Shown: positions 1 to 8,603, numbered from the stretch's first letter. The stretch: DNA of 52,636 bases from Candidatus Kerfeldbacteria bacterium (GCA_903825245.1 CAIJZX010000030.1:1-52636); one strand, 5' to 3'. Notes: generated by a model from the letters alone, not told the origin. Numbers and translations are program-made.

Positions 1-1
1 C

Positions 2-397
2 GGTATCGTTATAATTAATGGCAATCTGAACATCAACAAGAATCTTTCCTATGGAACAGGAACTATTGCTGATTTACGAAAATTGGCCTCGATTACCTTT
101 ATCGTCAAGGGCAACCTGACCATTGATAATTCCGTTACGAACTTAGTGGGAGCGTATTATGTTACCGGTACGGTGTTTACGTCGTCGAATAAATTAGCAA
201 ATAATTTAAATCCACTCAAGGTTTCCGGATTGATGATTGCCAAGACCTTTGATTTTGGCCGAATGTTTGCCGGGACGATTGAGAATCCGTTGCCGTCTGA
301 ATTATTTGTTTTTGACGGCCGCATACAATCAAATCCGATGCCGGGTTTGGTTGATTTCGCTAGCGCCCTGCCGAATTCCGCGCAAGTTGGCCCCTAG
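2..397 (+). CDS. C-terminal part of a beta-helix-like protein next to the pilus locus (5' truncated)
   Basis: The frame is open from the first bases of the window to a TAG stop, so only the last 131 residues are seen. They contain spaced repeats rich in Val/Ile/Gly/Asn (GNLNINKNLSY, GNLTIDNSVTNL, GAYYVTGTVF), a pattern expected of a right-handed beta-helix or polymer-forming domain. The end carries a short FDGRIQSNPMPG segment. Proteins of this type often sit next to pilM in CPR genomes, so a secreted, pilus-associated role is inferred. The start, signal peptide and most of the protein lie outside the window. No enzyme motif is visible. Confidence 0.6.
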   Translation, partial: GIVIINGNLNINKNLSYGTGTIADLRKLASITFIVKGNLTIDNSVTNLVGAYYVTGTVFTSSNKLANNLNPLKVSGLMIAKTFDFGRMFAGTIENPLPSELFVFDGRIQSNPMPGLVDFASALPNSAQVGP

Positions 398-412
398 ACG
401 AAAATCCGTACT

Positions 413-441
413 TTGACGTTTTGGTGTTTTTATGATATAGT
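413..441 (+). promoter_or_regulatory. sigma70-type promoter of the pilM operon
   Basis: TTGACG (413-418) and TATAGT (436-441) are separated by exactly 17 bp. The expected transcription start is near 448, giving a leader of about 58 nt before pilM that contains a perfect hairpin. Confidence 0.7.
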
Positions 442-459
442 CATGTATATTCATTGACC

Positions 460-498
460 ATTTTTCAGCCTTGAGCTTGTGGACAACTGCTGAAAAAT
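460..498 (+). promoter_or_regulatory. 10-bp hairpin in the pilM leader
   Basis: ATTTTTCAGC (460-469) and GCTGAAAAAT (489-498) are perfect reverse complements around a 19-nt loop. The right arm ends 7 nt before the pilM ATG. There is no U-tract after the stem, so it is not a terminator. It could control ribosome access or mRNA stability, or bind a protein. Confidence 0.55.
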
Positions 499-505
499 TG
501 GACCT

Positions 506-1570
506 ATGGCAACATTCAATCCAAAACAAAGCTTTCTCGGTGTCGATATTGGAACCTCTGGCATTAAAGTGGTTCAACTTGGGTTAGATAACCAACGGCC
601 TCGGCTGATGACCTATGGGTACGTTGAATTGCCGACAGATATCATAAAAAATGACTCGGCAGCGAGCCGGACAGTCGTCGTCAGCGCACTCAAATCGTTG
701 CTCCGCGAGTCGCACGTAACTACCACCAAGGTAGTGGCTGCATTGCCGAGCTTTACAGTCTTTACCTCTATTATCAGCTTACCGTTGATGAGCCGGAAAG
801 AGTTAAATTCAGCGGTGCGGTTCGAAGCGAAGAAGTTCGTGCCGATGCCGATTGACGAATTGGTACTCGATTGGAAACTCCTCAAGGACACCAGTGGCGC
901 AAAAGTGAACCTACAGGCGCCGAAAAACCTACGTGTACTCATTACCGCCGCCCCAAAGAGCCTGGTCAAACGGTATATCGAAATTTTTAAAGCCGCTGGA
1001 TTGCAGATTACCGATCTCGAAACGGAGGCGTTAGCACTCGAACGTTCGCTCATCGGTACCGATCCCGCGCCGGTGATGATTGTTGATATTGGTTCGATGG
1101 CTACGGATATCGCGGTGGTCGTTGATGGCATTCCGTTGATTAATCGTTCGATTGATGTCGGCGGATTAACGATTACGAAATCAATCGCTCAAAGTTTGAA
1201 TGTCGATCAGGAGCGCGCTGAGCAATTCAAACGTGATTTTGGTATGGGTGGTGCACAGACCGAAACGACACAGATACCGAAGACCATTGAATTTATCATC
1301 TCCTCGATTGTGAACGAAATTCGGTTTGTTCTAAACCTGTACCGATCGCAAGGATCTGGCGCGATACAGCACATTGTTCTGAGCGGTGGGTCGTCGTTTT
1401 TAGCTAATCTTCCGATGCATTTGGAAAAAAGCTTGTCGATGAAAACCTTCATCGGCGATCCGTGGGCACGTATTGTCTACCCAGTGGAACTGAAGCCGGC
1501 ACTGGAAGAAGTTGGTCCGCGGCTATCGGTGGCGGTCGGCCTTGCGATGCGAGAATTGTTGCCCTCGTAA
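506..1570 (+). CDS. pilM: Type IV pilus assembly protein PilM
   Basis: 354 aa, the usual PilM length. PilM is the cytoplasmic actin-like protein that docks the PilN/PilO inner-membrane complex onto the pilus ATPases. The actin/FtsA-type fold shows as FLGVDIGTSGIKVVQL near the N terminus (phosphate 1), VDIGSMATDIAVV near residue 195 (phosphate 2), and LSGGSSFLANLP near residue 295 (adenosine site). It opens the operon pilM-N-O-x-B-receiver-T-C behind a TTGACG/TATAGT promoter. The ATG has no Shine-Dalgarno sequence; a leader hairpin precedes it instead. Confidence 0.93.
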   Translation: MATFNPKQSFLGVDIGTSGIKVVQLGLDNQRPRLMTYGYVELPTDIIKNDSAASRTVVVSALKSLLRESHVTTTKVVAALPSFTVFTSIISLPLMSRKELNSAVRFEAKKFVPMPIDELVLDWKLLKDTSGAKVNLQAPKNLRVLITAAPKSLVKRYIEIFKAAGLQITDLETEALALERSLIGTDPAPVMIVDIGSMATDIAVVVDGIPLINRSIDVGGLTITKSIAQSLNVDQERAEQFKRDFGMGGAQTETTQIPKTIEFIISSIVNEIRFVLNLYRSQGSGAIQHIVLSGGSSFLANLPMHLEKSLSMKTFIGDPWARIVYPVELKPALEEVGPRLSVAVGLAMRELLPS

Positions 1571-1587
1571 TTTTTTGACGAAGTATC

Positions 1588-2535
1588 ATGCCAGACGTTA
1601 ATCTTCTCAAAGACACTCAGCAGCTTTCCACCGGGGCAAAGAAGCCGGTTCCTCCGCCACAACCGGAGTTATCCGATCCGACGAAGAATTCCGGCGAAGG
1701 TATTATGGCGAAGCTGAAATCGCTATTCAATCGGGTGCCGAAACCATTGCCGGTTGCTCGGCCAGTCGTACTGCCGAAGTTACCACGCCCCGACGGAACG
1801 ATGGCGACAAAAAAAATCGGCGGAGATAATGATCGAATTCTCAGTGAAAAAAGGCATAATGGTCCAGCTGTTGTGCCGCTTCCAGAGGATGACGATGCTG
1901 GATTTAATGTAAATCTGTTAACAGAAGAGTTGGTTATGCCGTCGAATCCGCGACGACGACTGATACAGCTCGGTGTGATTGCGGGTGGTGCTATTGTGGT
2001 GGTGGGGTTAGCCTTCGGTGGCTTATTGCTCTACCAACAGAACATCAAAAAACAAATCACCTCTACCGAGTCGCAACTGACTGATGTTCAACAACGGATC
2101 GCTCAACTATCCGTGGCGCAAAAGCAAGCCGCGGCTACGACACAAAAACTGAGCGCTATCAGTTCTTTGGTGAGTCGTCATACGCGGTGGACGAAGTTTT
2201 TTGCCATGATTGAAAAGTATACGATGCCAAAGGTGACGTATGGTGCGGGGTTCAGTGGTAACCTCAACGGCGCACTATCGTTCAGTGCTACCACCGACAG
2301 CTATGAAACGGTGGCACAGCAATATTTGATTTTTGAGCAACTGGTCGCCAATCATCAATTCATTAGCGCTTTTTCCATTACCGGCGCGACGAGCTCGACT
2401 GACAAGGATGGCAAAATCCAGGTGCACTTCACCGTCTCGATGACGCTGTTACCGAATGATTTTACGCTGAGCGCCGATGAAGTGGCCGCTGTGAGTGGCC
2501 AGTCTTCGGCTGATACACCATCTCCAACCCAATAA
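1588..2535 (+). CDS. pilN: PilN-like pilus inner-membrane protein with long N-terminal extension
   Basis: 315 aa. The single membrane helix lies at about residues 125-149, followed by a coiled-coil-prone stretch and a periplasmic ferredoxin-like region, as in PilN. Classical PilN has only a short cytoplasmic tail carrying an INLLP-type PilM-binding motif. Here the cytoplasmic part is about 120 residues, Pro-rich, and has two NLL motifs: DVNLLK at residues 3-8 and FNVNLL at about 106-111. It lies 17 nt after pilM and directly before pilO. The assignment rests on topology, motif and gene order rather than strong sequence identity. Confidence 0.82.
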   Translation: MPDVNLLKDTQQLSTGAKKPVPPPQPELSDPTKNSGEGIMAKLKSLFNRVPKPLPVARPVVLPKLPRPDGTMATKKIGGDNDRILSEKRHNGPAVVPLPEDDDAGFNVNLLTEELVMPSNPRRRLIQLGVIAGGAIVVVGLAFGGLLLYQQNIKKQITSTESQLTDVQQRIAQLSVAQKQAAATTQKLSAISSLVSRHTRWTKFFAMIEKYTMPKVTYGAGFSGNLNGALSFSATTDSYETVAQQYLIFEQLVANHQFISAFSITGATSSTDKDGKIQVHFTVSMTLLPNDFTLSADEVAAVSGQSSADTPSPTQ

Positions 2536-2545
2536 TGTACCACCT

Positions 2546-3235
2546 GTGAAATACCCGAAATTTCTGACGAAAATACTTCAAAGCTACTTCCGGTTTCTCG
2601 CCGGTGGAGTGGTAATCGTGGTTTTGGTGGCCGGGTATCTCTTACTGATTGCACCAAAGATAACGGAATTGAAAACCAGTCAGGTGACCGCCCAGCAAGG
2701 CGCAGTGTCGGAATTAAAAACGCAACAGCTTTATGCAGATGCTCTCGCAAAGTCAAATACGGCGTTTGCGACGGCAATTCCGGCCGCTACCCAAAAGAAA
2801 ATTGATACCTTTTTACCATCAACCGCGAATTTCCCGAGTTTGATACTGACCGTAAAAAACATGGTGACGCAGGCGCGATTGACCTTGAATAGTATTTCGG
2901 TCTCCCAAAGTGGTCAAGTTGCCGCCGTATCGGCAGCGACGCCAATTACGAGCGGGGTGACGTCAAATGCTGCCGTGCCTAAGGCGCAGGCGGCGACCGC
3001 TACTGGCGTTGGTGTGAAAACCCAGGATATTTCCATTAGTGTCTCTGGCGGAACAACATACGAGGCGTTTAAGAGCTTCTTATCGATTATTGAATCCAGC
3101 CAGCAACTCTTTGATGTGATGACGGTTAGCTTCACGTCGGGTGGGGATACGACGGCCACCACCACTGGTGGTGCTTCTGCTGGGACCGCGACGTGGAGTT
3201 TTGTGCTGCGAACCTATTATCTTCCGACAAATTAA
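2546..3235 (+). CDS. pilO: PilO-like pilus inner-membrane protein
   Basis: 229 aa from a GTG start 10 nt after the pilN stop; this start gives a sensible Lys-rich cytoplasmic tail (MKYPKFLTK) before the membrane helix (about residues 18-36). An upstream in-frame GTG at 2495 would overlap pilN and only adds out-of-frame-looking sequence. A coiled-coil region follows, then a C-terminal domain that pairs with PilN in the alignment subcomplex. An Ala/Thr/Val-rich, low-complexity linker lies at about residues 140-170. PilO sequences are poorly conserved; the call rests on topology and position. Confidence 0.8.
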   Translation: MKYPKFLTKILQSYFRFLAGGVVIVVLVAGYLLLIAPKITELKTSQVTAQQGAVSELKTQQLYADALAKSNTAFATAIPAATQKKIDTFLPSTANFPSLILTVKNMVTQARLTLNSISVSQSGQVAAVSAATPITSGVTSNAAVPKAQAATATGVGVKTQDISISVSGGTTYEAFKSFLSIIESSQQLFDVMTVSFTSGGDTTATTTGGASAGTATWSFVLRTYYLPTN

Positions 3236-3237
3236 TT

Positions 3238-3516
3238 ATGGCTCTCGCAAAAAAACGCTCGAATTCTACTCGGTTTGTCGTTATTGGAGTTATCATTGTC
3301 GCTGTGGTCGGTGTTGGTTTTTTACTCTATCAGCAATTATTTAGCGCTACCAATACAAATGCCCGTGGTTCCTCGACGAGCGGTACTAAGGCGGTTATTA
3401 CGAATTTTGGTGAATCGATTCTTAATGATTCACGATATACATCACTTAAGTCGTATACGGTGACGACGAACGCCGATGCGAATCGAGACGGCGGTCAGAC
3501 CAACCCCTTCCATTAA
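3238..3516 (+). CDS. Small single-pass membrane protein of the pilus operon
   Basis: 92 aa: a basic N terminus (MALAKKRSNSTR), one membrane helix (about residues 13-31), then about 60 polar residues expected outside the membrane. It sits 2 nt after pilO and 3 nt before pilB, so it is co-transcribed with the alignment complex. The position is that of pilP in Proteobacteria, but there is no lipobox and no PilP beta-sandwich. I do not recognise a family; it may be a lineage-specific partner of PilN/PilO. Confidence 0.7.
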   Translation: MALAKKRSNSTRFVVIGVIIVAVVGVGFLLYQQLFSATNTNARGSSTSGTKAVITNFGESILNDSRYTSLKSYTVTTNADANRDGGQTNPFH

Positions 3517-3519
3517 TCT

Positions 3520-5274
3520 ATGCCACTGCCGCGATTGGCAACATCTCAAAGTTTAGCCGACGTTTTGCTTGAACAGAAACTCTTGACGCCGACAAAACTT
3601 GGCGAGCTTCAGGCACAGGCGCAGCAATCGGGGGAGGCGCTTGATACGATAATCGAGCATGCGAATATTGTTCGTGAGGATGACATGTTGAAGGCGAAAT
3701 CGGTACTCTACAATGTACCGCCGGTCGATTTGTTTGGGAAAATTGTACGAGCGGAAATTCTCAATATTGTTCCGCAGGAGTTAGCGGTGAATTATCGGAT
3801 GGTGGCTTTCGCCCGCGAGGGGAATGATATTTCGGTGGCGATGGCCGATCCGACAAATTTCCAAGCGTTGGAAGCGATTGAATTTATTGCTCGTAAAAGT
3901 TCACTGACGGTCAAGTATTTCATTACCTCGGAAGCGAGCTTGAAATACATTTACCGACAGTATGAGAGTCTATCGGCCGAAGTCGAAGAAGCGTTGAAGG
4001 GCGCCGAAGTAGATGCGACCAAGCAGTTAGAGCATGTTGATGTCTCGGGTGGCGGACTCGAAGAAATTGTTAAAACCGCACCAGTTTCAAAAATCGTGTC
4101 GGTCGTCCTTCGTCATGCCGTCGAGGGAAAGGCGTCCGATGTCCACATCGAGCCGGTGGGAAACGAAACACGTATCCGGTATCGAATTGACGGTATTCTT
4201 CACACCTCACTGCTTTTACCGAAACATGTTCATTCGTCATTGGTGGCGAGAATCAAAGTGCTTTCGAATTTGAAAATTGATGAAACGCGGGTACCGCAAG
4301 ATGGACGATTCCGGATGAATATTGACGGCCGAAATGTGGATTACCGTGTTTCAACTTTGCCGCTGATTAACGATGAAAAAGTGGTGATGCGTATTCTCGA
4401 TACGTCGTCGAATTTGATCAACCTAACGAATCTCGGTTTTGATGGGAAAAACTTAGAAGTGATGAAAGAAGCAACGACGCGGTCACATGGTATGTTCCTA
4501 ATTACTGGTCCGACCGGGAGCGGAAAATCGACGACCTTGTACGCGTTGCTGAATATCATGAACGAAGAAGGTGTAAACATTATTACACTCGAGGATCCGG
4601 TGGAATATTACATGCAGGGCATTAACCAGTCACAAGTGAATCCGGAAGTCGGTCTTACGTTTGCTGCCGGTTTGCGTTCTATTCTCCGGCAAGACCCGGA
4701 CATTATCATGGTCGGAGAAGTTCGCGATAATGAAACGGCCGCGCTATCGGTGCACGCTGCTTTGACCGGCCATATTGTCTTATCAACGCTCCACACCAAT
4801 GACGCCTTCGGAGCAGTCCCGCGGTTGATCGATATGCAAATTGAACCATTTTTGATTGCCTCATCGTTAAACTTGGTGATGGCCCAACGGCTAGTTCGCC
4901 GCGTCTGCCAATATTGTAAGAAGGAACTTACCTTACCAAAAAATTTAGAGGCAGAGGTGTTACAAGCGGTCAGTTCACTTGCGGCGGTAAACATTCCGAA
5001 AGATGTTTCATTAGTGCAACCTCTAAAAATGTGGCAGGGACAAGGCTGTGTCCGTTGTGAGAATACCGGGTATAAAGGACGTGTTTCGATTTCTGAAGTG
5101 CTGGAGGTGAATGAAGAAATAAAGAAAATTATTGTTTCTGGCGGTGACTTGATCGCCAATATTCAAAAATCGTTTGCAAATCAGGGGATGTTTCTTATGA
5201 AACAGGACGGTATTTTTAAATCATTGCAAGGGTTCACGACCATTGAAGAAGTTTGGGACGCGACCCGCGCCTAA
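3520..5274 (+). CDS. pilB: Type IV pilus assembly ATPase PilB (GspE family)
   Basis: 584 aa, full length. This hexameric cytoplasmic ATPase drives pilus extension. An N-terminal GspE/MshEN domain (about residues 1-160) precedes the catalytic core. The core has Walker A GPTGSGKS near residue 330, an intact Asp box (TLEDPVEY), Walker B DPDIIMVGEVRD and His box STLHTNDA. The zinc-binding four-cysteine motif is present (CQYC near 463 and CVRC near 510). All catalytic signatures match the family, in contrast to the PilT-like gene downstream. It starts 3 nt after the preceding gene. Confidence 0.96.
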   Translation: MPLPRLATSQSLADVLLEQKLLTPTKLGELQAQAQQSGEALDTIIEHANIVREDDMLKAKSVLYNVPPVDLFGKIVRAEILNIVPQELAVNYRMVAFAREGNDISVAMADPTNFQALEAIEFIARKSSLTVKYFITSEASLKYIYRQYESLSAEVEEALKGAEVDATKQLEHVDVSGGGLEEIVKTAPVSKIVSVVLRHAVEGKASDVHIEPVGNETRIRYRIDGILHTSLLLPKHVHSSLVARIKVLSNLKIDETRVPQDGRFRMNIDGRNVDYRVSTLPLINDEKVVMRILDTSSNLINLTNLGFDGKNLEVMKEATTRSHGMFLITGPTGSGKSTTLYALLNIMNEEGVNIITLEDPVEYYMQGINQSQVNPEVGLTFAAGLRSILRQDPDIIMVGEVRDNETAALSVHAALTGHIVLSTLHTNDAFGAVPRLIDMQIEPFLIASSLNLVMAQRLVRRVCQYCKKELTLPKNLEAEVLQAVSSLAAVNIPKDVSLVQPLKMWQGQGCVRCENTGYKGRVSISEVLEVNEEIKKIIVSGGDLIANIQKSFANQGMFLMKQDGIFKSLQGFTTIEEVWDATRA

Positions 5275-5285
5275 TCATTACCGCT

Positions 5286-5678
5286 ATGTCAACATCACAT
5301 ACTAAGCCGATTATTCTCCTGGTTGAGGACGACTCGTTTTTGGCCGGGATGTACGTCACGAAATTGACGATGGAGCATTACCAGGTTGAATTGGCGACGG
5401 ACGGTGAAATTGGATTAGCCAAGGCGGCAGAGGTGCATCCGGATTTAATTCTGCTGGATATTTTGTTACCGAAAATAAATGGCTTTGATGTTCTTCGTCA
5501 AATTAAGGCGAATCCCGATTTGCGCGATACGCCGGTTATTCTCCTGACAAATCTCGGACAAAAAAGCGACGTGACTCAAGGCCTTGATCTTGGAGCGGCT
5601 GATTATCTGATTAAAGCTCATTTCATGCCATCCGAAGTCGTCGAAAAAATTAAACAACATTTGCAGGCTTCGCGCTGA
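5286..5678 (+). CDS. CheY-like single-domain response regulator within the pilus operon
   Basis: 130 aa, a receiver domain only. The acidic pocket (LLVEDDSF), phospho-acceptor Asp (LILLDILLP), switch Thr (ILLTNLGQ) and conserved Lys (DYLIKAHF) are all visible. With no output domain it probably acts by binding a partner, plausibly the pilus ATPases encoded on either side, like PilG/PilH in twitching systems (inference). The ATG at 5286 is preferred because an earlier in-frame start would run into pilB. It lies 11 nt after pilB and 1 nt before the pilT-like gene. Confidence 0.9.
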   Translation: MSTSHTKPIILLVEDDSFLAGMYVTKLTMEHYQVELATDGEIGLAKAAEVHPDLILLDILLPKINGFDVLRQIKANPDLRDTPVILLTNLGQKSDVTQGLDLGAADYLIKAHFMPSEVVEKIKQHLQASR

Positions 5679-5679
5679 C

Positions 5680-6747
5680 ATGGGAGCAACTGATACTATA
5701 ACCTTTACTCGCATCCTGACGACCGCTGCTGGCTGGCACGCGTCGGATATTCATTTTGTGGTTGGCAATCAACCGACGGTGCGAATTGACGGGAAATTAA
5801 AAGCGCTGGAAGACGAACAAATTGTAGCACCGGATTTTATCGAGGTCATTGTCAAAACTGTTTTGACGGAGCCGCAACGGCAACAGCTTTTGACGCAAAA
5901 AGAATTGACCGCGGCTTTTAGCCTCAATCCGCAGATTCGTTTTAAAGTCACGGCGGTCTATCAACGCGGATCGGTCGCGATATCATTGCACAGTATTTCC
6001 TCAGCAGTTCGTCGACTCGAAGATCTCAATATGCCGCCGGCGGTGGCTACGCTGGCGCAATTAACGAAGGGCTTGGTCGTGGTCTCCGGTCCGTATGGGT
6101 CGGGGAAAACAACGACGCTGAATGCCATTGTTAATGCGATCAATGAATCGCGCTCGGCAACGATTGTGACCATTGAGTCGCCGATCGAATACCTCTTCAT
6201 TAATAACAAGAGTTTAATTGAACAACGAGAGGTTGGCCGCGATGCTCTTAGTGCTGAACAGGCAATCATCGCTGCCAGCCGTGAAGATATTGACGTCATT
6301 GTCGTCTCCGAGTCAAATACGGCCTCAGTTATTGCTGCTAGCCTTGATGCAGCCGAAGCAAGTCGGCTGGTACTAACGACGATGGCTACGGATTCGGTGA
6401 TGGGGACGATTGATAAAATTCTTAACAGCTTTCCTTCAGCCGAAGAGTCAAAAATTCGTACGCAACTTGCTTCGGTATTAGTCGGTATCGTCAGTCAGCG
6501 ACTACTACCGCGCGTTGGCGGAGGGCAAGTGGCAGTGGCTGAGATTATGATTCCTACACCGCCGGTTCGAGCAGTGATTCGTGACGGAGCCTTATTCCAA
6601 CTCAGTAACGTCTTGCAAACCTCCCGTGGTTCTGGTGTGTTATCGTTTGACCATACGCTTGTGAAACTGGTGCAAAGTGGCGTCATAACCCTAGAAGATG
6701 CTATGCTCAACGCTCAAGATCCGAACGTTTTTCATCAAGCTCAATAA
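5680..6747 (+). CDS. pilT: Divergent PilT-like retraction ATPase
   Basis: 355 aa, the usual PilT length. The N-terminal PAS-like half (ASDIHFVVGNQPTVRIDGKL), Walker A (GPYGSGKT near residue 138) and C-terminal AIRNLIRE-like helix (PPVRAVIRDG) identify the family. Several normally invariant sites are changed: the Asp box is TIESPIEY (Asp to Ser), Walker B is DVIVVSESNT (GEMRD-type sequence lost except Glu), and the His box is TTMATDSV (His to Ala). It may be a weak or regulatory ATPase paired with the canonical PilB. The reading frame is intact, so it is not a pseudogene. Confidence 0.88.
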   Translation: MGATDTITFTRILTTAAGWHASDIHFVVGNQPTVRIDGKLKALEDEQIVAPDFIEVIVKTVLTEPQRQQLLTQKELTAAFSLNPQIRFKVTAVYQRGSVAISLHSISSAVRRLEDLNMPPAVATLAQLTKGLVVVSGPYGSGKTTTLNAIVNAINESRSATIVTIESPIEYLFINNKSLIEQREVGRDALSAEQAIIAASREDIDVIVVSESNTASVIAASLDAAEASRLVLTTMATDSVMGTIDKILNSFPSAEESKIRTQLASVLVGIVSQRLLPRVGGGQVAVAEIMIPTPPVRAVIRDGALFQLSNVLQTSRGSGVLSFDHTLVKLVQSGVITLEDAMLNAQDPNVFHQAQ

Positions 6748-6771
6748 GTATCCTTCTGAACGCGAAACCTC

Positions 6772-7983
6772 ATGGCCGTCTACGATTACAAAGCAAAAGA
6801 TAATACCGGGGCGAGTATTAGCGGTGCGGTTGAGGCACCGAATGATGTGGTAGCCGCGGATACACTCAAGGAACGCGGATTAACGGTTTTATCTTTAAAT
6901 GAGCGGAAAAAAAACACGCTCTTTCAATCCAGCCTAGGATTTTTTAACAAAGTTCCGCATAAGGACATAGTGCTCTTTGCTCGGCAACTGGCGGTGATGA
7001 TTTCGGCGACGGTGCCAATTGTGCAAGCACTTCGTATTCTCGTCAAACAAACCACCAACATCACGTTTAAAATCATCATCTCGGAAATTGCCGATGAAGT
7101 GGACGGTGGCGCCCGGCTCTCGGCCAGTTTTGCGCGGTATCCGCAAGCGTTCTCCGACTTCTTTATTTATATGGTTCGGTCGGGCGAAACAACAGGAAAA
7201 TTAGACGAAACGCTGAACTATCTGGCTGATCAACAAGAAAAAGATTACGATCTCGAATCAAAAATTCGCGGCGCGATGATTTATCCGGCCTTCATTATGA
7301 GTACCATGGTCGTGATCGGTGTTTTGATGATGATCTTCGTGATTCCGAAACTGACCGATACGTTGAAAGCCGGTGGGGCAAAACTTCCGTTGCCGACGGT
7401 TATTCTGATGGGAGCGAGCTCCTTTCTGACAAACTATTGGTGGTTGCTCATTGGTATTATTGGCATTGTGTATACTTTGGCACGTCTCTATCTCCGAACG
7501 CCGGCTGGCCATCGCCAATTTGATGTCATGAAATTCCATATTCCGGTCTTCGGCAGTATTTTTGAAAAGATTTATCTCGTTCGTTTTTCGCGAAGTTTTT
7601 CAACGTTGATCGCATCTGGTATTCCGGTCACGCAAGCACTGGAAATTGTCGCCGATGTCATTGGCAATGTAATCTATAAAGAACTGACCTTACAAACGAT
7701 TCAGGAGGTCGAAGCTGGAAACTCCATTGCTTCGGTACTCGTACTCAGTAAGGTTGTACCGCCGATGTTACCGCAAATGATGATTGTTGGTGAACAAACA
7801 GGGAAACTTGACCTTATTCTCGATAAGTTAGCGGCGTTTTACGCGAAAGAGTTGGAAAACATGATTGCCAACCTGGTCAGCATAATCGAACCGTTGATTC
7901 TTGTTATTATGGGTGGGGCAGTGATGGTTATCGTTATGGCTGTGTTGATGCCGATGTATAACCTATCGAACGCGATTAATTAA
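6772..7983 (+). CDS. pilC: Type IV pilus inner-membrane platform protein PilC (GspF family)
   Basis: 403 aa, full length. It has two copies of the T2SSF domain: residues about 65-190 (HKDIVLFARQLAVMISATVPIVQALR) and about 270-390 (YLVRFSRSFSTLIASGIPVTQALE). Hydrophobic helices follow each copy near residues 170-195, 220-240 and 370-395. PilC is the polytopic platform that couples PilB/PilT rotation to pilin insertion. It is the last gene of the operon, 24 nt after the pilT-like gene. No clear terminator hairpin follows it. Confidence 0.95.
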   Translation: MAVYDYKAKDNTGASISGAVEAPNDVVAADTLKERGLTVLSLNERKKNTLFQSSLGFFNKVPHKDIVLFARQLAVMISATVPIVQALRILVKQTTNITFKIIISEIADEVDGGARLSASFARYPQAFSDFFIYMVRSGETTGKLDETLNYLADQQEKDYDLESKIRGAMIYPAFIMSTMVVIGVLMMIFVIPKLTDTLKAGGAKLPLPTVILMGASSFLTNYWWLLIGIIGIVYTLARLYLRTPAGHRQFDVMKFHIPVFGSIFEKIYLVRFSRSFSTLIASGIPVTQALEIVADVIGNVIYKELTLQTIQEVEAGNSIASVLVLSKVVPPMLPQMMIVGEQTGKLDLILDKLAAFYAKELENMIANLVSIIEPLILVIMGGAVMVIVMAVLMPMYNLSNAIN

Positions 7984-8154
7984 TACTGTTATTCGGACTA
8001 CCGTGACTGTGAGAGGAAGGAGTTTTCGTAGTGGTTAGTCAAGTACAACGCTTATCCGGCAAAGGGTTCCATTAGGGGGTAAAACGTGTGTCGTCAACAG
8101 GTATTACCCACCATGATAGTGAGGGTTACTTCAAGGTGTTTACTGTACGAGGAG

Positions 8155-8183
8155 TAGACGATGTTTGTTTCTGGCGGTATACT
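8155..8183 (+). promoter_or_regulatory. Promoter giving a probable leaderless mRNA for the receiver gene at 8190
   Basis: TAGACG (8155-8160), 17 bp, TATACT (8178-8183). The ATG begins 7 nt after the -10 box, so transcription is expected to start at or next to the start codon. Confidence 0.6.
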
Positions 8184-8189
8184 ATATGT

Positions 8190-8603
8190 ATGGCTATTTC
8201 AATGTCTGTTCCTGTTCTTCTCGTGATTGAGGATGAACTCCCATTACTTGAGGCGATTGTCGTCAAGGCCCGCCAAAATGGTTTTGAGGTAGTCTCGGGT
8301 CGTAGTGTGGCCGAAGGGATTGAGATGCTGAAGAGTATTTCCTCGGTTGATGCAGTTTGGGTTGACCATTTTTTACCCGATCAGATTGGTTTGGAACTCG
8401 TCAAATTTATGCGTAAGGATAAGCGATGGAAGACAACCCCGATTTTTTTAGTCACCAACGCAGTTGAGCCAGAAATCGTCAATCAATACCTCAAAGCCGA
8501 CGTGCAAGGATACTACACAAAAGTGTTAATGAGTCTGCAGGACATTGTCTTTGATATTAAGGCTCGATTAACGTCGACCACGGAACAGTCGAAAGTAGCA
8601 TAG
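8190..8603 (+). CDS. Stand-alone response-regulator receiver protein
   Basis: 137 aa receiver domain: acidic pair VIEDE, phospho-acceptor Asp in VWVDHFLPD, switch Thr in FLVTNAVE and Lys in YYTKVLM. There is no output domain. The ATG at 8190 is chosen because it lies just behind a TATACT -10 box and begins the conserved fold. A longer in-frame GTG start at 8088 has an AGGGGG stretch upstream, but the extra 34 residues look unlike coding sequence. No kinase gene is adjacent. The 206 bases between pilC and this gene hold only the promoter. Confidence 0.85.
   Translation: MAISMSVPVLLVIEDELPLLEAIVVKARQNGFEVVSGRSVAEGIEMLKSISSVDAVWVDHFLPDQIGLELVKFMRKDKRWKTTPIFLVTNAVEPEIVNQYLKADVQGYYTKVLMSLQDIVFDIKARLTSTTEQSKVA

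Noticed and set aside
613-1131. Long minus-strand frame inside pilM
   Set aside because: Shadow of pilM in a Ser/Thr-rich reverse frame, with no start signals. The same holds for the long reverse frames inside pilB, the MFS gene, atpA and others.
8088-8189. Longer GTG start for the receiver protein at 8190, with AGGGGG upstream
   Set aside because: The extra residues do not resemble a receiver domain, and a good promoter lies between this GTG and the ATG at 8190.
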